Positions 44,431-55,963 of a DNA stretch of 64,000 nt are shown piece after piece. The notes under the pieces are model-generated. The model saw nothing but the letters and a program-made list of their open reading frames with translations. It did not search any database and was not told the origin of the DNA. The DNA comes from Merluccius polli (lineage: Eukaryota > Chordata > Actinopteri > Gadiformes > Merlucciidae): assembly GCA_030340625.1 (NCBI GenBank), contig JAOPHQ010003127.1:704501-768500 (forward strand). The letters are read 5' to 3'. Every line of letters begins with the position of its first letter. The stretch's first letter is position 1. The position numbers and the translations under genes were made by a program.

Positions 44431-45612
44431 TTTTTTACATACAAATAATCTGTTCTTTGTCGCGTTTTAGTTGGGCACTTATTTAAGCAACTCCTATATT
44501 GTAGCCTTTATTGTACTGAAGGCCTATCTGGCGTAATAAGTGTAAATGTATCATACATTATTATTAATACTAATAATAATAATAATTAATAAAACTAATT
44601 CTGTGTGTGTCGGTTATAATGGAGCCTTGTTTCATCCTGCAAACTGGTTTAGTCTCCTCTAAAACCGTGTCAGTTTCGAGATTAGACTAACACGCACAAA
44701 ATACGCCCTCTAGTGTCTGATGTGAATTTCTCTGAAGACACAGCAATTGAGATCAAGGTAAAACGCAGCTGCAGGTTAAACCACAGGTACATACGACACA
44801 GCAATGGAGCTTAAGACGTCATGTGACTTCTAGCGTCACCGACGAGTTTAAAACCGTGTTAAACTATAAAAAAAGGCGCTAAGCTAGCGACAGAGCAATT
44901 GCCCCAATATGTTAATATTAATACCTTCATTGCACAACATGAGATTCATATATTCTAGCATTAAATATAACAATTACAAAGAAAATCAGGATTTGCGATA
45001 AAACGTCATGTTTGTAGTCCTGACTAAGAGCCAATCAGCTCTTTGATTATGCGACAGCCAGGCGTTTCCCATCATGCCCTGAGATCTTGCAGTCGGTGGA
45101 GAGCAACTGTGGCGCCTGCTCTAAAAACTGCGGCCGCCTTGATCTCGTGAGATTATCGTTGCCGGCGCGTGTCTGACGTCAGAGCAAGTCGGGATCAAGT
45201 CGGACACAAATCTAACCGGCATGCATTGCGCGGTGGTCGCCGGTGATCGATTCTGCGCAGGCCTGGCTCATCTCGAATGAGCCTATTGACTCGTATTACT
45301 CGTATAATACTCGTACTCGGCAAAAGTGCTTTATCCGTACCGGATACTCGTTTCAGCCGAGTATCCGGCTCAACTCTACTTTCAGACCTATACATTGTCG
45401 TCGGTCAAAACTTCCGGGCAATACTTTCAGTACTATTATTTGTATTACCACTATTTCCGCTAGATTAGGCCTATTAGATCCTTACATTTCCACTAAACAC
45501 CAAACCTGAATTTAATTCAAATTCGACTCAAGAGTGCCACTTTCTGTCTCATCCGGATATTTCGATCTCAAGCTAAAATCTTGAAAAAAATCTTCTCTCA
45601 GCCTACCTTTTA

Positions 45613-45653
<41 letters not shown>

Positions 45654-46500
45654 AAACATCTTCCATTTAGCCACTTGAGTAGGGAGTTGCCGACACATTC
45701 TTCATAAAGCACGCATGGACATATACAGTAGGTTGCAACTGAAACAAAGATGAAGCAAGATTCAAAATACTTGATATGCAATGTGGTCGGAAAACTGTTG
45801 TTCTCTGCCATCTAATCCATGAACAAACCAAGTACCCACTTAAAGTAGGTACTTGAAGTACCAAAATTATCACATACGTCACACACAGTCATTATATCAG
45901 GCAGGTAACCAATCTTCATATCCTTTGGACTACACCATAAAAAGGTAGGTAAACAGTTTTATCACATTTCATAAATCAAAATATCATAATCCAACTCAAA
46001 CTATCTCTTTAGGTTTTCTTGTCTAAACTCAAAAACTCTCAACATGTCTCCAACATACCAGCCCCTAATTGTTGACACCATAGTAAAACAATTACAGTAA
46101 TAATATTTAATGGAGCTAGAACACACATGTACAAATATAAACATGAAATATACCAAATCAGATGTCACTTAATCACACCACATCACATTGCATTCACCAA
46201 TATGTCAATATACATTTATTATCTAATTCTCATGAGCCCCATATGAATCCCCCCAAAGTCCATGCTGCATAAGTGTCCATAGTGGCCTAGTTGGTGTCTG
46301 TGCAAGGGCATGTGTATTTGAATGCATGCATATTGTTCAGGGGCTTGGGAGTCGAACATTGTCAAACTCCTTTAAGCTCAATTTTCAGCTTCCAGGGATA
46401 AACAGAGCTTATCAATGAGTCTTTGCAGGATATTAGTCTGAGTTTGAACTAAAACAATGCGAACAGTTTCATCTACTATTACTACATCATTAATGTTAAC
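44431..46500. other. Repeat-derived intergenic DNA
   Basis: No gene is recognised. It contains a (TTA)n microsatellite at 45613-45652 and a block of actcgta-type motifs near 45290-45370. Confidence 0.4.
45613..45652. repeat. (TTA)n microsatellite
   Basis: Thirteen or so uninterrupted ATT units. Confidence 0.95.
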
Positions 46501-46920
46501 ATTTCATCATTAATGTTAACATTTCATTACATTTCTTGTATTGACCCACCAGCTAACTCCTCCCAACACATATCCCTCACTGCATTACTGGGGGCAGTGC
46601 TCCGTATGCTCCCCTGATCGATCGGCTGTGCGGTGGTGCGCAGCTCCTTGAGGGTGTGGGCCCAGTTCAGGAGAAGCTTTGATCTGCAGCTGCCCTCTCT
46701 CTTGAGCCCTATTGCATCTAACCACCTTTTTCCCCCATCCATGTTACAATGATACAACATTGCTGGAATGGCATAGAAAGGGCATAAGATCCTTCACTGG
46801 CCTATTCATATAGGTACATACATCTGTTTTGCCTCATTTGATGAGTTATCTGAAAAGTTTAACTTACCACCAACTCACTTTTTTAGATATCTTCAAGCTA
46901 GGCATTATGTATGGTGCCAA

Positions 46921-47145
46921 TTACCCTGCTAGGCCAATCTCTTTCTGACGGTGTGTGGGATGCCATCCTAAACAGGTGCACTCTGATGCGGCACAGACCC
47001 GGACCACCTGCCCCATCTCCATCAACGGGCAATCCTGCTGCTGATGTCCGGGTCGACTGCAGTGCCAGCACTCAGGTCCTTGCGCTTGAGGGACTTGCTG
47101 CGGGTCCACAGGGGCCGAGGCGGAGACTGGGTCCAGGAAGGGCAA
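46921..47145 (-). pseudogene. Gag-like fragment with CCHC zinc knuckle
   Basis: The minus-strand frame contains CWHCSRPGHQQQDCP, an exact C-x2-C-x4-H-x4-C knuckle as in retroelement Gag proteins. It continues MEMGQVVRVC. The upstream part (46760-46527, also minus: KRWLDAIGLKREGSCRS..) may belong to another fragment. It is independent of the plus-strand Gypsy copy at 47364, whose own knuckle is missing. Confidence 0.5.
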
Positions 47146-47363
47146 GGCAAGCCCCGGAGAATTAGTGCGGGGTCAGGGAACAGGTGAAGTGATCACGATG
47201 GTAAGATGGCGCCACGGACGGCTGCCTCGGTGTGTTGGTGCGCGCTGTTTTGTTTTGTTTTGTGCTTTAACTCTGTTTTTGGTGATTGTACCCGGAGCTA
47301 TTTCACCAGTGAAGAGCTCATGAACGTCAGGTTAACAACACAGATGATTTATTACCTACTTTT

Positions 47364-47563
47364 TGTCATGTCTTGTTGAATTATGTTTTCTGTTCTTCCT
47401 GTGTCTCACCTGTCTTGTCTTTTAGGTCTCCGCCTTCCCCTGTGTGTCATCCCTGCGCCCTGATTACCTGCCTCCCTCATTGTTTTCACCTGTGCCTGAT
47501 TGTTTCCACTCCCCTTTTCCCTCTCTATTTAGTCTCTGTGCTCCCTTTGTCTGTCGCCAGTTC
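47364..47563 (+). repeat. 5' LTR of the Gypsy element, 3'-truncated
   Basis: About 200 bp align with the first half of the 3' LTR and end at ctgtcgccagttc. The remaining LTR part (R/U5 side) and the primer-binding site are missing. Confidence 0.85.
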
Positions 47564-47597
47564 CTCACCAGTCTCGCCTGCGGCCGAGCGACCCTCG

Positions 47598-48164
47598 ATG
47601 GTTCCGGTATCAGCACAGATCCCCATTCAGCTCTCCCGACCAGAGAAATTTTCAGGGGACTCAGGGGACTGTCGGCCATTCCTCACCCAGTGTGAGCTCC
47701 ACTTTGAGCTTCAGCCCATGTCCTTTCCTTCGGAGCAAACCCGAGTTGCCTATGTTATTTCCCATCTGTCCTGGAGAGCAGAGGCATGGGCTACAGCGGA
47801 GTGGAGCAGGAGATCTCCGGTATGTGACACATTACAACTATTTACAAACGCTTTAACCAAGACTTTCCAACAGATCGCGCCTGGTCGGGAGGCTGCCCGG
47901 GCATTGGTAAACCTGAGACAGGGGAGAAGGAGTGTCTCAGATTATGCAATTGAGTTCCGTACTGTCGCCGCTGACAGTGGATGGAACCAGTCAGCATTGT
48001 ATGATGCTTTTCTGCACGGACTGTCTGCACCCCTAAAGGACCAGCTCGCTCCCTTGGACCTGCCCGCCGACCTGGACTCTGTCATTGCCATGGCCATCAG
48101 GATTGACAAACGTCTCACCGAGAGAGAGAAGGAGAGGTCCCGGCTCAGTCCGGGGGTTGGCTGA
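47598..48164 (+). pseudogene. Gypsy gag (truncated)
   Basis: The frame starts MVPVSAQIPIQLSRPEKFSG at 47598. It contains the retrotransposon-gag core (FLTQCELHFELQP, WATAEW, FRTVAADSGW, LYDAFLHGLSAPLKDQLA) and stops after 188 residues at 48164. The basic and CCHC-knuckle part that should follow is absent: after a frame change at about 48150 the sequence passes directly into the region after the protease catalytic motif. Capsid-like particle assembly is the family role, and this copy cannot be complete. Confidence 0.8.
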
Positions 48165-49561
48165 GAGACTCAAATTGGACTTTTCCACTCTGCCCAAGCC
48201 ATTGCAGGCCACAGCATTAAACGGTCGTATGCTATGTCAAGTCACTCACATTACTCAGCCAATCCAGGTAACCTTTCCAGACCACCACACTGAGACCCTA
48301 CCTTTTTTTTTGTTTCGTTCACCACAGTACCCCCTGGTGTTAGGACTTCCTTGGCTCCTAAAGCATAATCCTGTTTTTAATTGGAGATTGGGTCAGGTTC
48401 TTAAGTGGGGAGCTGACTGTGCCAAGAACTGCTTTCATCAAGATGATCCCGTTCTCCCTGGGGGGATCACTGCCATTTCCCATAACATTGATTCCGACTA
48501 CCCCAATCTCTCTAAGGTTCCCCAGTGCTACTTAGATCTCAAGGAGGTTTTCAACAAGTCTCGTTCCCCCGCACAGACCATACGATTGCGCCATAGATCT
48601 CCTGCCAGGCACCTTCCCACCCAAGGGGGGCCTTTACTCCCTTTCTGCACCTGAATCACAGGCCATGAACAAGTACATTGACACTTCGCTGAAAGCAGGT
48701 ATCATCAGACCATCATCCTCTCCTGCTGGTGCTGGGTTCTTCTTTGTGGGTAAGAAGGACGGCACTCTTCGGCCTTGCATTGACTACAGAGGTATTAATG
48801 AGATCACTGTCAAGAACAGATACCCACTCCCTTTGATATCATCTGCATTCGAACTGTTACAAGGTGCCAAGGTGTTCACCAAGCTTGATTTACGTAATGC
48901 CTATCATTTGGTGCGCATTAAGGTGGGAGATGAATGGAAGACTGCATTTAATACTCCCAGTGGACACTATGAATATTTAGTCATGCCTTTTGGTTTAACC
49001 AATGCTCCTGCTGTCTTCCAGGCTCTGGTAAATGATGTGCTCCGTGACATGTTGAATAAGTTTGTTTTTGTGTATCTGGACGACATCTTAATCTTCTCCC
49101 CAGATGAGGCCACCCACCAGATACATGTTCATCAGGTCCTGCATCAGCTCCTCCAACATCAACTCTTCGTCAAAGCCGAGAAATGTCAGTTTCATGTGCC
49201 CACAGTGTCATTTCTAGGGTTCATCGTGTCAGAGGGGAGGATTCAAATGGATCCTGGAAAGGTCAAGGCTGTCGCTGAATGGCCCACACCTGAGAATCGT
49301 AAGCAGGTGCAACGTTTCCTGGGATTCGCTAACTTCTACAGGAGGTTTGTGCGGAACTTCAGCACTGTGGCTGCTCCATTGCATGAACTGACTTCTCCCA
49401 AGAACAGGTTTGTCTGGTCATCCCTGGCAGACCGGGCCTTTAACAAGCTGAGACTAGCCTTCACTACCGCTCCAGTCCTGGTGCTCCCAGATCCTTGCAG
49501 GCAGTTTGTTGTAGAGGTGGGTGGGGGCCATCCTGTCCCAGAGGTCACTGAAAGACAATAA
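48150..49561 (+). pseudogene. Gypsy protease tail and reverse transcriptase
   Basis: The first frame (to 48654) holds a C-terminal protease segment (LVLGLPWLLKHNPVFNW), but no DSG/DTG active-site triplet is present. A frameshift near 48620-48660 leads to the RT: KKDGTLRPCIDYRGINEIT, LDLRNAYHLVRIKVGDEWKT, then YLDDILIFS at about 49073-49099, so the catalytic Asp pair is intact. The thumb follows (FLGFANFYRRFVRNFS). The frame ends at 49561 after a small deletion at the RT/RNase H junction. Confidence 0.85.
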
Positions 49562-50177
49562 ACTTCACCCGTGTGCTTTCCTTTCCCGCAAACTGTCTAG
49601 CTCTGAACAAAATTACGACGTGGGGGATCGTGAGCTGCTGGCCATGAAGGCGGCCCTGGAGGAGTGGAGACACTGGCTGGAGGGAGCGGAGCAGCCGTTC
49701 CTGGTCTGGACTGACCACAAGAATCTCGAATACGTTCGCAGAGCCAAGAGACTCAACCCGAGACAAGCTAGATGGACTTTATTTTTCTCTCGATTTAACT
49801 TTGTTGTGACTTTTTGCCCAGGTTCTGAGAATGTTAAACCTGATTCCTTGTCTCGGATTCATGATCCTGACAACTCACCTAAGTCTCCTGAACCCATTCT
49901 GCCTAATACCTGTGTTGTGGGTGGAGTTTCTTGGGAGATTGAGGACCTGGTTCTACAGGCCCTGCAGGGGATAGATGTTCCTGAGAACTGTCCCACGGGA
50001 CGGCTGTCTGTGCACAAAAAAAATATTTGCACCGGGGCCTATCATCATGTTGTTACGCCAGTGATTGGAGCCATTCCTCCCAACTGTCCTGTCACCCGGG
50101 GGTCAAGAGGACTTTGTCCCGGGTTAAGCTGCGGTTCTGGTGGCCGGATATGGAGACTGCAGTGGCTGAGTACGTAG
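49521..50177 (+). pseudogene. Gypsy RNase H
   Basis: The frame continues the polyprotein in a different register: LHPCAFLSRKLSSSEQNYDV, ELLAMKAALEEWRHWLEG and VWTDHKNLEYVRRAKRLNPR, the RNase H and tether of Gypsy pol. It runs into the integrase zinc-binding region near 50040 and shifts frame there. Confidence 0.8.
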
Positions 50178-51337
50178 CAGCCTGTCCAGTTTGTGCCAGG
50201 TGCAAGCCATCCAGACAGGCTCCGGTGGGACAACTCCTTCCTCTTCCCATCCCTTCCCGCCCTTGGTCAGACATCTCTTTGGACTTTGTGACTGGGCTAC
50301 CCACATCTGAAGGTAACACCACGATACTCACCGTAGTTGATCGCTTTTCCAAAATGGTGCATTTCTTCCCCCTTCCCAAGATCCCCACTGCTAAGGAGAC
50401 GGCTGTGGTGATCTTAGAGAATGTGTTCCGCATCCATGGGTTCCCCAGGGATGTGGTGTCAGACCGGGGTCCCCAGTTCATCTCACGATTTTGGAAGGAG
50501 TTCTGTTCTTTGGTGGGAGCCAAGGTCAGTCTCACATCGGGATACCACCCGCAGTCAAATGGTCAGACGGAACGGCTGAACCAGGAGCTAGAGACTGGTC
50601 TCAGAATACTCTCCTCACAGAACCCCTCCTCATGGTCTCGACAGATATTATGGGTTGAGTATGCTCATAACACTTTACCTTGTGCCTCTACTGGTTTATC
50701 CCCGTTTGAGTGTGTTTTTGGATTTAAGCCACCCCTGTTTCCTGCCTCTGAGGGTGAGATCTGTGTGCCGTCTGCTGCCGCCCTAGTCTGGAGGTGCCGG
50801 CGTACCTGGTTTAACGCTCGTCGTACCCTGCTTAAGACATCCGGCAGTTACAAGAAGGCTGCTGACCGCCGTAGGACCCCAGCTCCCACTTACCGTTGCG
50901 GCCAGAGAGTATGGCTATCCACCCATGACGCCCTTCGAGGGGTCTCCCGTAAGCGGACACCCCGCTTTGTGGGGCCGTTTCCTGTGTCAAAGGTCATTAA
51001 CCCTGTGGCCGTGAGATTACGTCTCCCTAGATCTATGCACATACATCCCACTTTCCACGTCAGCAAGATCAAGCCTGTCAAGGAGAGCCCCCTGGTTCCC
51101 CTCTCCAAACCCCCGCCACTCCCCCAATTCATCGACGGAGGGCCAGTGTACTCTGTCAGAAAACTGTTGGCGGTCCGTCGCAGGGGGAGAGGTTGGCAGT
51201 ATCTGGTGGACTGGGAGGGGTACGGTCCTGAGGAGAGGTCCTGGGTGTCATCAGGCAACATTCTGGATCCTGAACTCATTAGACAGTTCCATGACTCTCA
51301 TCCTGAGGAACCTGGGCCGTCAGGAGCCGGCCGTTAG
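50027..51337 (+). CDS. Gypsy integrase with C-terminal chromodomain
   Basis: The longest open frame in the window (436 codons). It contains the end of the HHCC zinc-binding domain (CPVCARCKPSRQAPVG), then the DDE core: ISLDFVTGLPTS, VVSDRGPQFISRFWKEFC and SNGQTERLNQELE, all three acidic residues present. It ends with a chromodomain (YSVRKLLAVRRR, WQYLVDWEGYGPEERSWV), which places the element among chromoviruses, whose integrases are directed to marked chromatin. The stop is ten bases before the polypurine tract. The natural start of integrase is inside a polyprotein, so the ATG at 50027 is not meaningful. Confidence 0.88.
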   Translation: MHRGLSSCCYASDWSHSSQLSCHPGVKRTLSRVKLRFWWPDMETAVAEYVAACPVCARCKPSRQAPVGQLLPLPIPSRPWSDISLDFVTGLPTSEGNTTILTVVDRFSKMVHFFPLPKIPTAKETAVVILENVFRIHGFPRDVVSDRGPQFISRFWKEFCSLVGAKVSLTSGYHPQSNGQTERLNQELETGLRILSSQNPSSWSRQILWVEYAHNTLPCASTGLSPFECVFGFKPPLFPASEGEICVPSAAALVWRCRRTWFNARRTLLKTSGSYKKAADRRRTPAPTYRCGQRVWLSTHDALRGVSRKRTPRFVGPFPVSKVINPVAVRLRLPRSMHIHPTFHVSKIKPVKESPLVPLSKPPPLPQFIDGGPVYSVRKLLAVRRRGRGWQYLVDWEGYGPEERSWVSSGNILDPELIRQFHDSHPEEPGPSGAGR

Positions 51338-51350
51338 GGGGGGGGGGTAC

Positions 51351-51786
51351 TGTCATGTCTTGTTGAATTATGTTTTCTGTTCTTCCTGTGTCTCACCTGT
51401 CTTGTCTTTTAGGTCTCCGCCTTCCCCTGTGTGTCATCCCTGCACCCTGATTACCTGCCTCCCTCATTGTGTTCACCTGTGCCTGATTGTTTCCACTCCC
51501 ACAGTGGGACAAAGGGAGCACAGAGACTAAATAGAGAGCTATTTAGTCTCTGTGCTCCCTTTGTCTGTCGCCAGTTCGTCTTGTCTCGTACAGCGTTCCA
51601 GCATTACTTTGTCTTCTTGTCTAGTCTTGTATTTACCTGTTTTTTGACCTCGGACCTGTTGACCACGATTTTTGCCCAGCGCTTTTGTACTTTTGCCTTT
51701 GCATTTTTTGTGCTTTCTTCCCCGTGGATTAAATGGTTTGAACCCCTGAGTCTGCAGTACGCATCCTTCTGTGTGCCTGCCTGATA
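51351..51786 (+). repeat. 3' LTR of the Gypsy element
   Basis: 436 bp, beginning tgtcatgtcttg and ending gtgcctgcctgata (the expected terminal ca is changed). It contains a 27-bp perfect inverted duplication at 51508-51534 and 51539-51565 with a 4-nt loop, which the 5' LTR lacks. Confidence 0.9.
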
Positions 51787-52556
51787 CTTTTCTTCTCCCT
51801 ACACTGGAAATTTTGGACATTCTGGTCAACGGTGCGCATTCCTTTGCTCACGCAGTGAAACGCCGGAGGAGAGGGAGACGGGTCGGTGCGCTTGTGCGTC
51901 TTCGCCAGCGCGGATTACGCACACCTTTACCGGGAATATTTCTCTCTAATGTGCGTTCACTGCCCAACAAACTGGAGGAATTACAACTGCTGTTGGGGAA
52001 GAACAGGGACTTTCCTTCATCTGCTGTTTTGTGCTTCACAGAGACGTGGCTTAGTGGACTAATACGGGACTCTGCGCTGCACCTGGCAGGCTTCCAACTC
52101 TGCAGAGCGGACAGAGACACTGAACTTTCCGGCAAAACTAAAGGTGGAGGAATCTGTTTCTACATCAACAGCGGTTGGTGCAACGACGTGACAGTGATCC
52201 AGCAGCACTGTTCTCCTGATCTGGAATCTTTCATCATAAACTGTAAGCCTTTTTATTCACCCCGTGAGTTTGCTTCATTCATTCTGGTCGGTGTTTACAT
52301 CCCGCCGCAGGCTAATGTGCAGGACGCACAGCGCATGCTGGCCGACCAGAGACCGTCCAACCCAGACTATTTAGTTATCGTCCTTGGTGACTTTAACAAA
52401 GGGAATCTCACGATCTCCCTAAATACAGACAGGTTATTAAATGCCCGACCAGGGGGGAGAACATTCTGGATCACTGTTACACCACAGTCAGGGATGCTTA
52501 TCACGCCGTCCCCCGCGCTGCACTGGGCCACTCTGATCATGTCATGGTCCAACTGA
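51787..52556 (+). pseudogene. LINE ORF2 endonuclease domain
   Basis: The apurinic-type endonuclease of the LINE: ISLSNVRSLPNKLEELQ-like start (LSNVRSLPNKLEELQLLL), CFTETWLS, KTKGGGICFYINSGW, LVGVYIPPQA and VIVLGDFNKGNL. A frameshift near 52455 precedes the expected final ..GHSDH segment, which appears in another frame as ALGHSDHVMVQL near 52525. Confidence 0.8.
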
Positions 52557-54590
52557 TTCCTGCGTACAGGCAGAAACTAAAGCTCTGCAAACCTGTAGTG
52601 AGGACTTCAAGGAAGTGGACCAGTGAGGCGGTGGAGGTTCTCCAGGCGTGTTTGGACTCTACTGACTGGGATGTGTTCAGGACTGCTACCAACAGTCTGG
52701 ATGAGTACACAGAGGCTGTGACATCATACATCAGCTTCTGTGAGGACTGCTGTGTACCATCACGCACCATGGTGAGTTACAACAACGACAAACCCTGGTT
52801 CACAGCCAAACTCCGAAGGTTAAGGTTGGATAAGGAAGAGGCCTTCAGGAGTGGGGACAAAGACAGATTCAAAGAGGCAAAGTACAAGTTTAGCAAGGCA
52901 GTGAAAGAGGCTAAACGACTGTACTCTGAGAAGCTCCAACATCAATTCTCAGCCAACGACTCTGCGTCTGTCTGGAAGGGGCTCAGGCAGATCACCAACT
53001 ACAAGCCTAAAGCCCCCCACTCCATCAACGACCAACGCCTAGCCAACGACCTGAACAAGTTCTACTGCCGCTTTGAGAGACAAAGGGACAGTCCTGCAAC
53101 CACCCTGCACGACTCCTCCCAACAACTCCAGCTCCAGTGTATCACCTCCACCTCCCCCTCCTCAGCAGGGGCCTGGGCACCTCCACCAATGCCCACCTTA
53201 AAGGTCCCCCCCCCACCCACCCACCTCAGTGACGACTCTTTCCATCCATGAGAGGGACGTCAACAAACTCTTCAGGAGACAGAACCCCCGGAAAGCAGCT
53301 GGACCGGATTCTGTCTCCCCATCCCCCTTGAAGCTCTGATCAGCTGTCTCCAGTGTTCACAGACATTTTCAACACCTCACTGGAGACATGTCACGTGCCA
53401 GCCTGCTTCAAGACCTCTACAATCATCCCTGTTCCCAAGAAGCCAAGGACCACAGGACTTAACGACTTCAGACCCATCGCCCTGACCTCTGTGGTCATGA
53501 AGTCCTTTGAGCGCCTTGTGCTGTCACACCTGAAAGACATCACCGACCCTTTCCTGGACCCCCTGCAGTTCGCCTACAGAGCCAACAGGTCTGTAGACGA
53601 TGCAGTCAACTTGGCCCTCCATTACATCCTCCAGCACCTGGACTCCGCAGGAACCTACGCCAGGATCCTGTGTGTGGATTTCAGCTCTGCCTTTAACACC
53701 ATCATCCCGGCTCTGCTTCAGGAGAAGCTCTCCCAGCTGAGTGTGCCTGACTCCACCTGCAGGTGGATCACTGACTTCCTGTCTGACAGGAAGCAGCATG
53801 TGATGTCATGACTCCCAGTCAATCAGTACCGGTTCCCCCCAGGGCTGCGTTCTTTCCCCTCTGCTCTTTTCCCTGTACACGAACAGCTGCACCTCCAGTC
53901 ACCAGTCCGTCAAGCTTCTGAAGTTTGCGGATTACACCACCCTCATCGGACTCATTTCTGATGGTGACGAGTCTGCCTACAGGTGGGAGGCTGACCATCT
54001 GGTGACATGGTGCCACCGAAATAACCTAGAGCTCAACGCTCTAAAGACAGTGGAGATGGTTGTGGATTTCAGGAAGAACTCAGCCTCACCTGCCCCCATC
54101 ACCCTCTGTGACTCTACAATTGACACTGTGGAGTCCTTCCGCTTTCTGGGAACCATCATCTCCCAGGACCTCAAGTGGAAGCTGAACATCAGCTCCCTCA
54201 TCAAGAAAGCCCAGCAGAGGATGTGCTTCCTGCGATAGCTGAAGAAATTCAACCTGCCAAGGACAATGATGGTGCACTTCTACTCCTCCATCATTGAGTC
54301 CATCCTCACCTCCTCCATCACCATCTGGTACGCTGCTGCCACCGCCAAGGACAAGGGCAGACTGCAGCATGTCATTCGGTCTGCAGAGAAGGTGATTGGC
54401 TGCAATCTGCCATCGCTCCAGGACCTGTACACCTCCAGGACCCTGAGGCGTGCAGGAAAGATTGTGGCTGATCCCTCCCACCCCGGACACAAACTCTTTG
54501 AGACACTCCCCTCTGGTAGGTGGCTGCGGTCCATCAGGACCAAAACCTCACGCCACAAGAAAATTTTTTCCCATCCGCCACTAGCCTGAT
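52557..54590 (+). pseudogene. LINE ORF2 reverse transcriptase, inactive
   Basis: The linker VVRTSRKWTSEAVEVLQACL and KPWFTAKLRRLRLDKEEAFR is followed by the RT domain: TIIPVPKKPRTTGLNDFRPI, LQFAYRANRSVDDAVNLALH and ILCVDFSSAFNTIIPALLQE. A deletion or frameshift at about 53800 follows. The catalytic FADD box reads FADY (ttt gcg gat tac at about 53929-53940), so the second catalytic Asp is lost. The C-terminal part (FLGTIISQDLKWKLNISSLI, SSITIWYAAATAKDKGRLQH) continues with a stop at 54238. Ends near 54590 (SRHKKIFSHPPLA). Confidence 0.85.
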
Positions 54591-54874
54591 CAACAAACCT
54601 AAATGCTACACTAATGTAGCATAGTAGTCCTTCCACTCGCCCCAAGACCAAACACCCGCAATTTTTATCTTTCACCCCCCCCATCCGGCACTTGCCTCGG
54701 CCAAGGCCACTGCTGGAACACAACAATCCCCCTCTTGCATTCCCCCCCCCACAGACACCTGTTGTTGTTGACTCTATCTGGGACCTGATTGTCTCCATGA
54801 CACCGAGATTGTGGTGCCAGGCGAGGCGACTCTCCAGGCCTTCACACTCACGGACTATACATACACATACATAC

Positions 54875-55516
54875 TGTGGCGCCCGCCGGGTACAGGTAAG
54901 GAGGAGGGTATGTGGGAAGGTGGTGGATGGGGTTTATATTGCACCATGCCATCTGGTGGCCGCGGAGCACTTTTCACTCTCCCCTCTGTCTAAAGGAAAC
55001 CCGACCATATATGGAGGTCTAACGAGACCAGGAAGCGGAGCAGCTGCAGCCACTCACCCTAATGAGGGGAGAGAGGATAAAAGCAGCAGGAAGTGGACAC
55101 AACGAGGAAGGAGTAGCTGGAGAGCAGTATGGTGGTAGTGAGTAGAGAGAGAGAGAAACACGCTGTGTATGACCCTTTTCCCCAGGAGAACCCCGTTGGC
55201 CGATCGACCCCTGCACCGTCTGAGAACCCGCCTGTGTACCGACCCCCGCCTGTCTGACATCCCTCCCTCCTGCCGAACCCTGGACCATCTGAGAACCCGA
55301 CCCCGTGCACCGAACCCCACGCTCAACCACTGACGACGAGTCCAGAGCCTGAGCCCCCTCAGGACCGACCCCCCCTCTGCGGCGGCGGAGTTTTCCCCTC
55401 TCTCCCCCTCTCCCGAATCGACAATAAATTTGGTTAATTGTGAAACTGGTGTGGACAGTCAACTGTTTCCCAATACTGGTCTGGTGGCACCTCTTCTCCT
55501 CCCCGAGGTTGCCACA
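54875..55516 (+). mobile_element. Solo LTR in LINE 3' region
   Basis: It starts tgtggcgcccgccgggtaca and ends gaggttgccaca, flanked by atac on each side (54871-54874 and 55517-55520). A TATA-like ggataaaagc lies near 55075 and AATAAA at 55423-55428. The interior is C/G-rich, with repeated ctgagaacccg motifs. It is not related to the Gypsy LTR at 51351. The simple catac-type flanks make the target duplication less certain. Confidence 0.75.
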
Positions 55517-55963
55517 ATACATACATACATACTTACATATGTACATATATACAGATATGCAATCACCCCCCCACTACCCCCATCCCACGCCTTTGCCGCT
55601 CCTTTGTTTTTAGATATTGTATAGATATTTATATTGTTTATATTTTAATTAATTATTATGCACCAATTACACCAAGTCGAATTCTTTGTATGTACAATCC
55701 TACTTGGCAATAAACTTGATTCTGATTCTGAAGTGTATGGTGCAGGTGGGTGGGTCTAAGTGCAATTGTGGGGTGGGACACGGGCTTGTTTGCCGAGGAG
55801 CCGGCACTGGCCAAAACTGCGGGCTGGGGCCCCCATCCCTCTCGCCCTGTGTGGCGGTAATACAGGGCTAATACACATTTTTACCAATACATTTCCATGA
55901 CTTTTCCATGCCTTTGAGGCAAATTTTCATGACCATACATTCTCTGAAATGTATGTGTATACA

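Larger units (their letters stand above)
47364..51786 (+). mobile_element. Ty3/Gypsy chromodomain retrotransposon, TSD CTTTT
   Basis: Flanked by an exact 5-bp duplication, ctttt, at 47359-47363 and 51787-51791. The 5' LTR remnant (47364-47563) and the 3' LTR (51351-51786) both begin tgtcatgtcttgttgaatta. The gene order is gag, RT, RNase H, integrase, chromodomain, all plus strand, followed by a poly-G tract (51337-51347) as polypurine tract before the 3' LTR. The 5' LTR is cut short and joined directly to the gag leader, removing the primer-binding site, and the Gag knuckle and protease active site are deleted. The copy is therefore defective. It lies inside a LINE in the same orientation. 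Confidence 0.93.
47200..55731 (+). mobile_element. CR1/L2-group LINE, interrupted twice
   Basis: The 5' end is near 47200 (aagatggcgccacggacggc). The Gypsy element (47364-51786) separates about 160 bp of 5' region from the ORF2 body (51787-54590). The 3' region is split by a solo LTR (54875-55516), and the element ends at about 55731 with aataaacttgattctgattc, the short (attctg) tail typical of L2-like elements. Total LINE sequence is about 3.5 kb. ORF2 is broken by frameshifts and stops. Confidence 0.8.
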
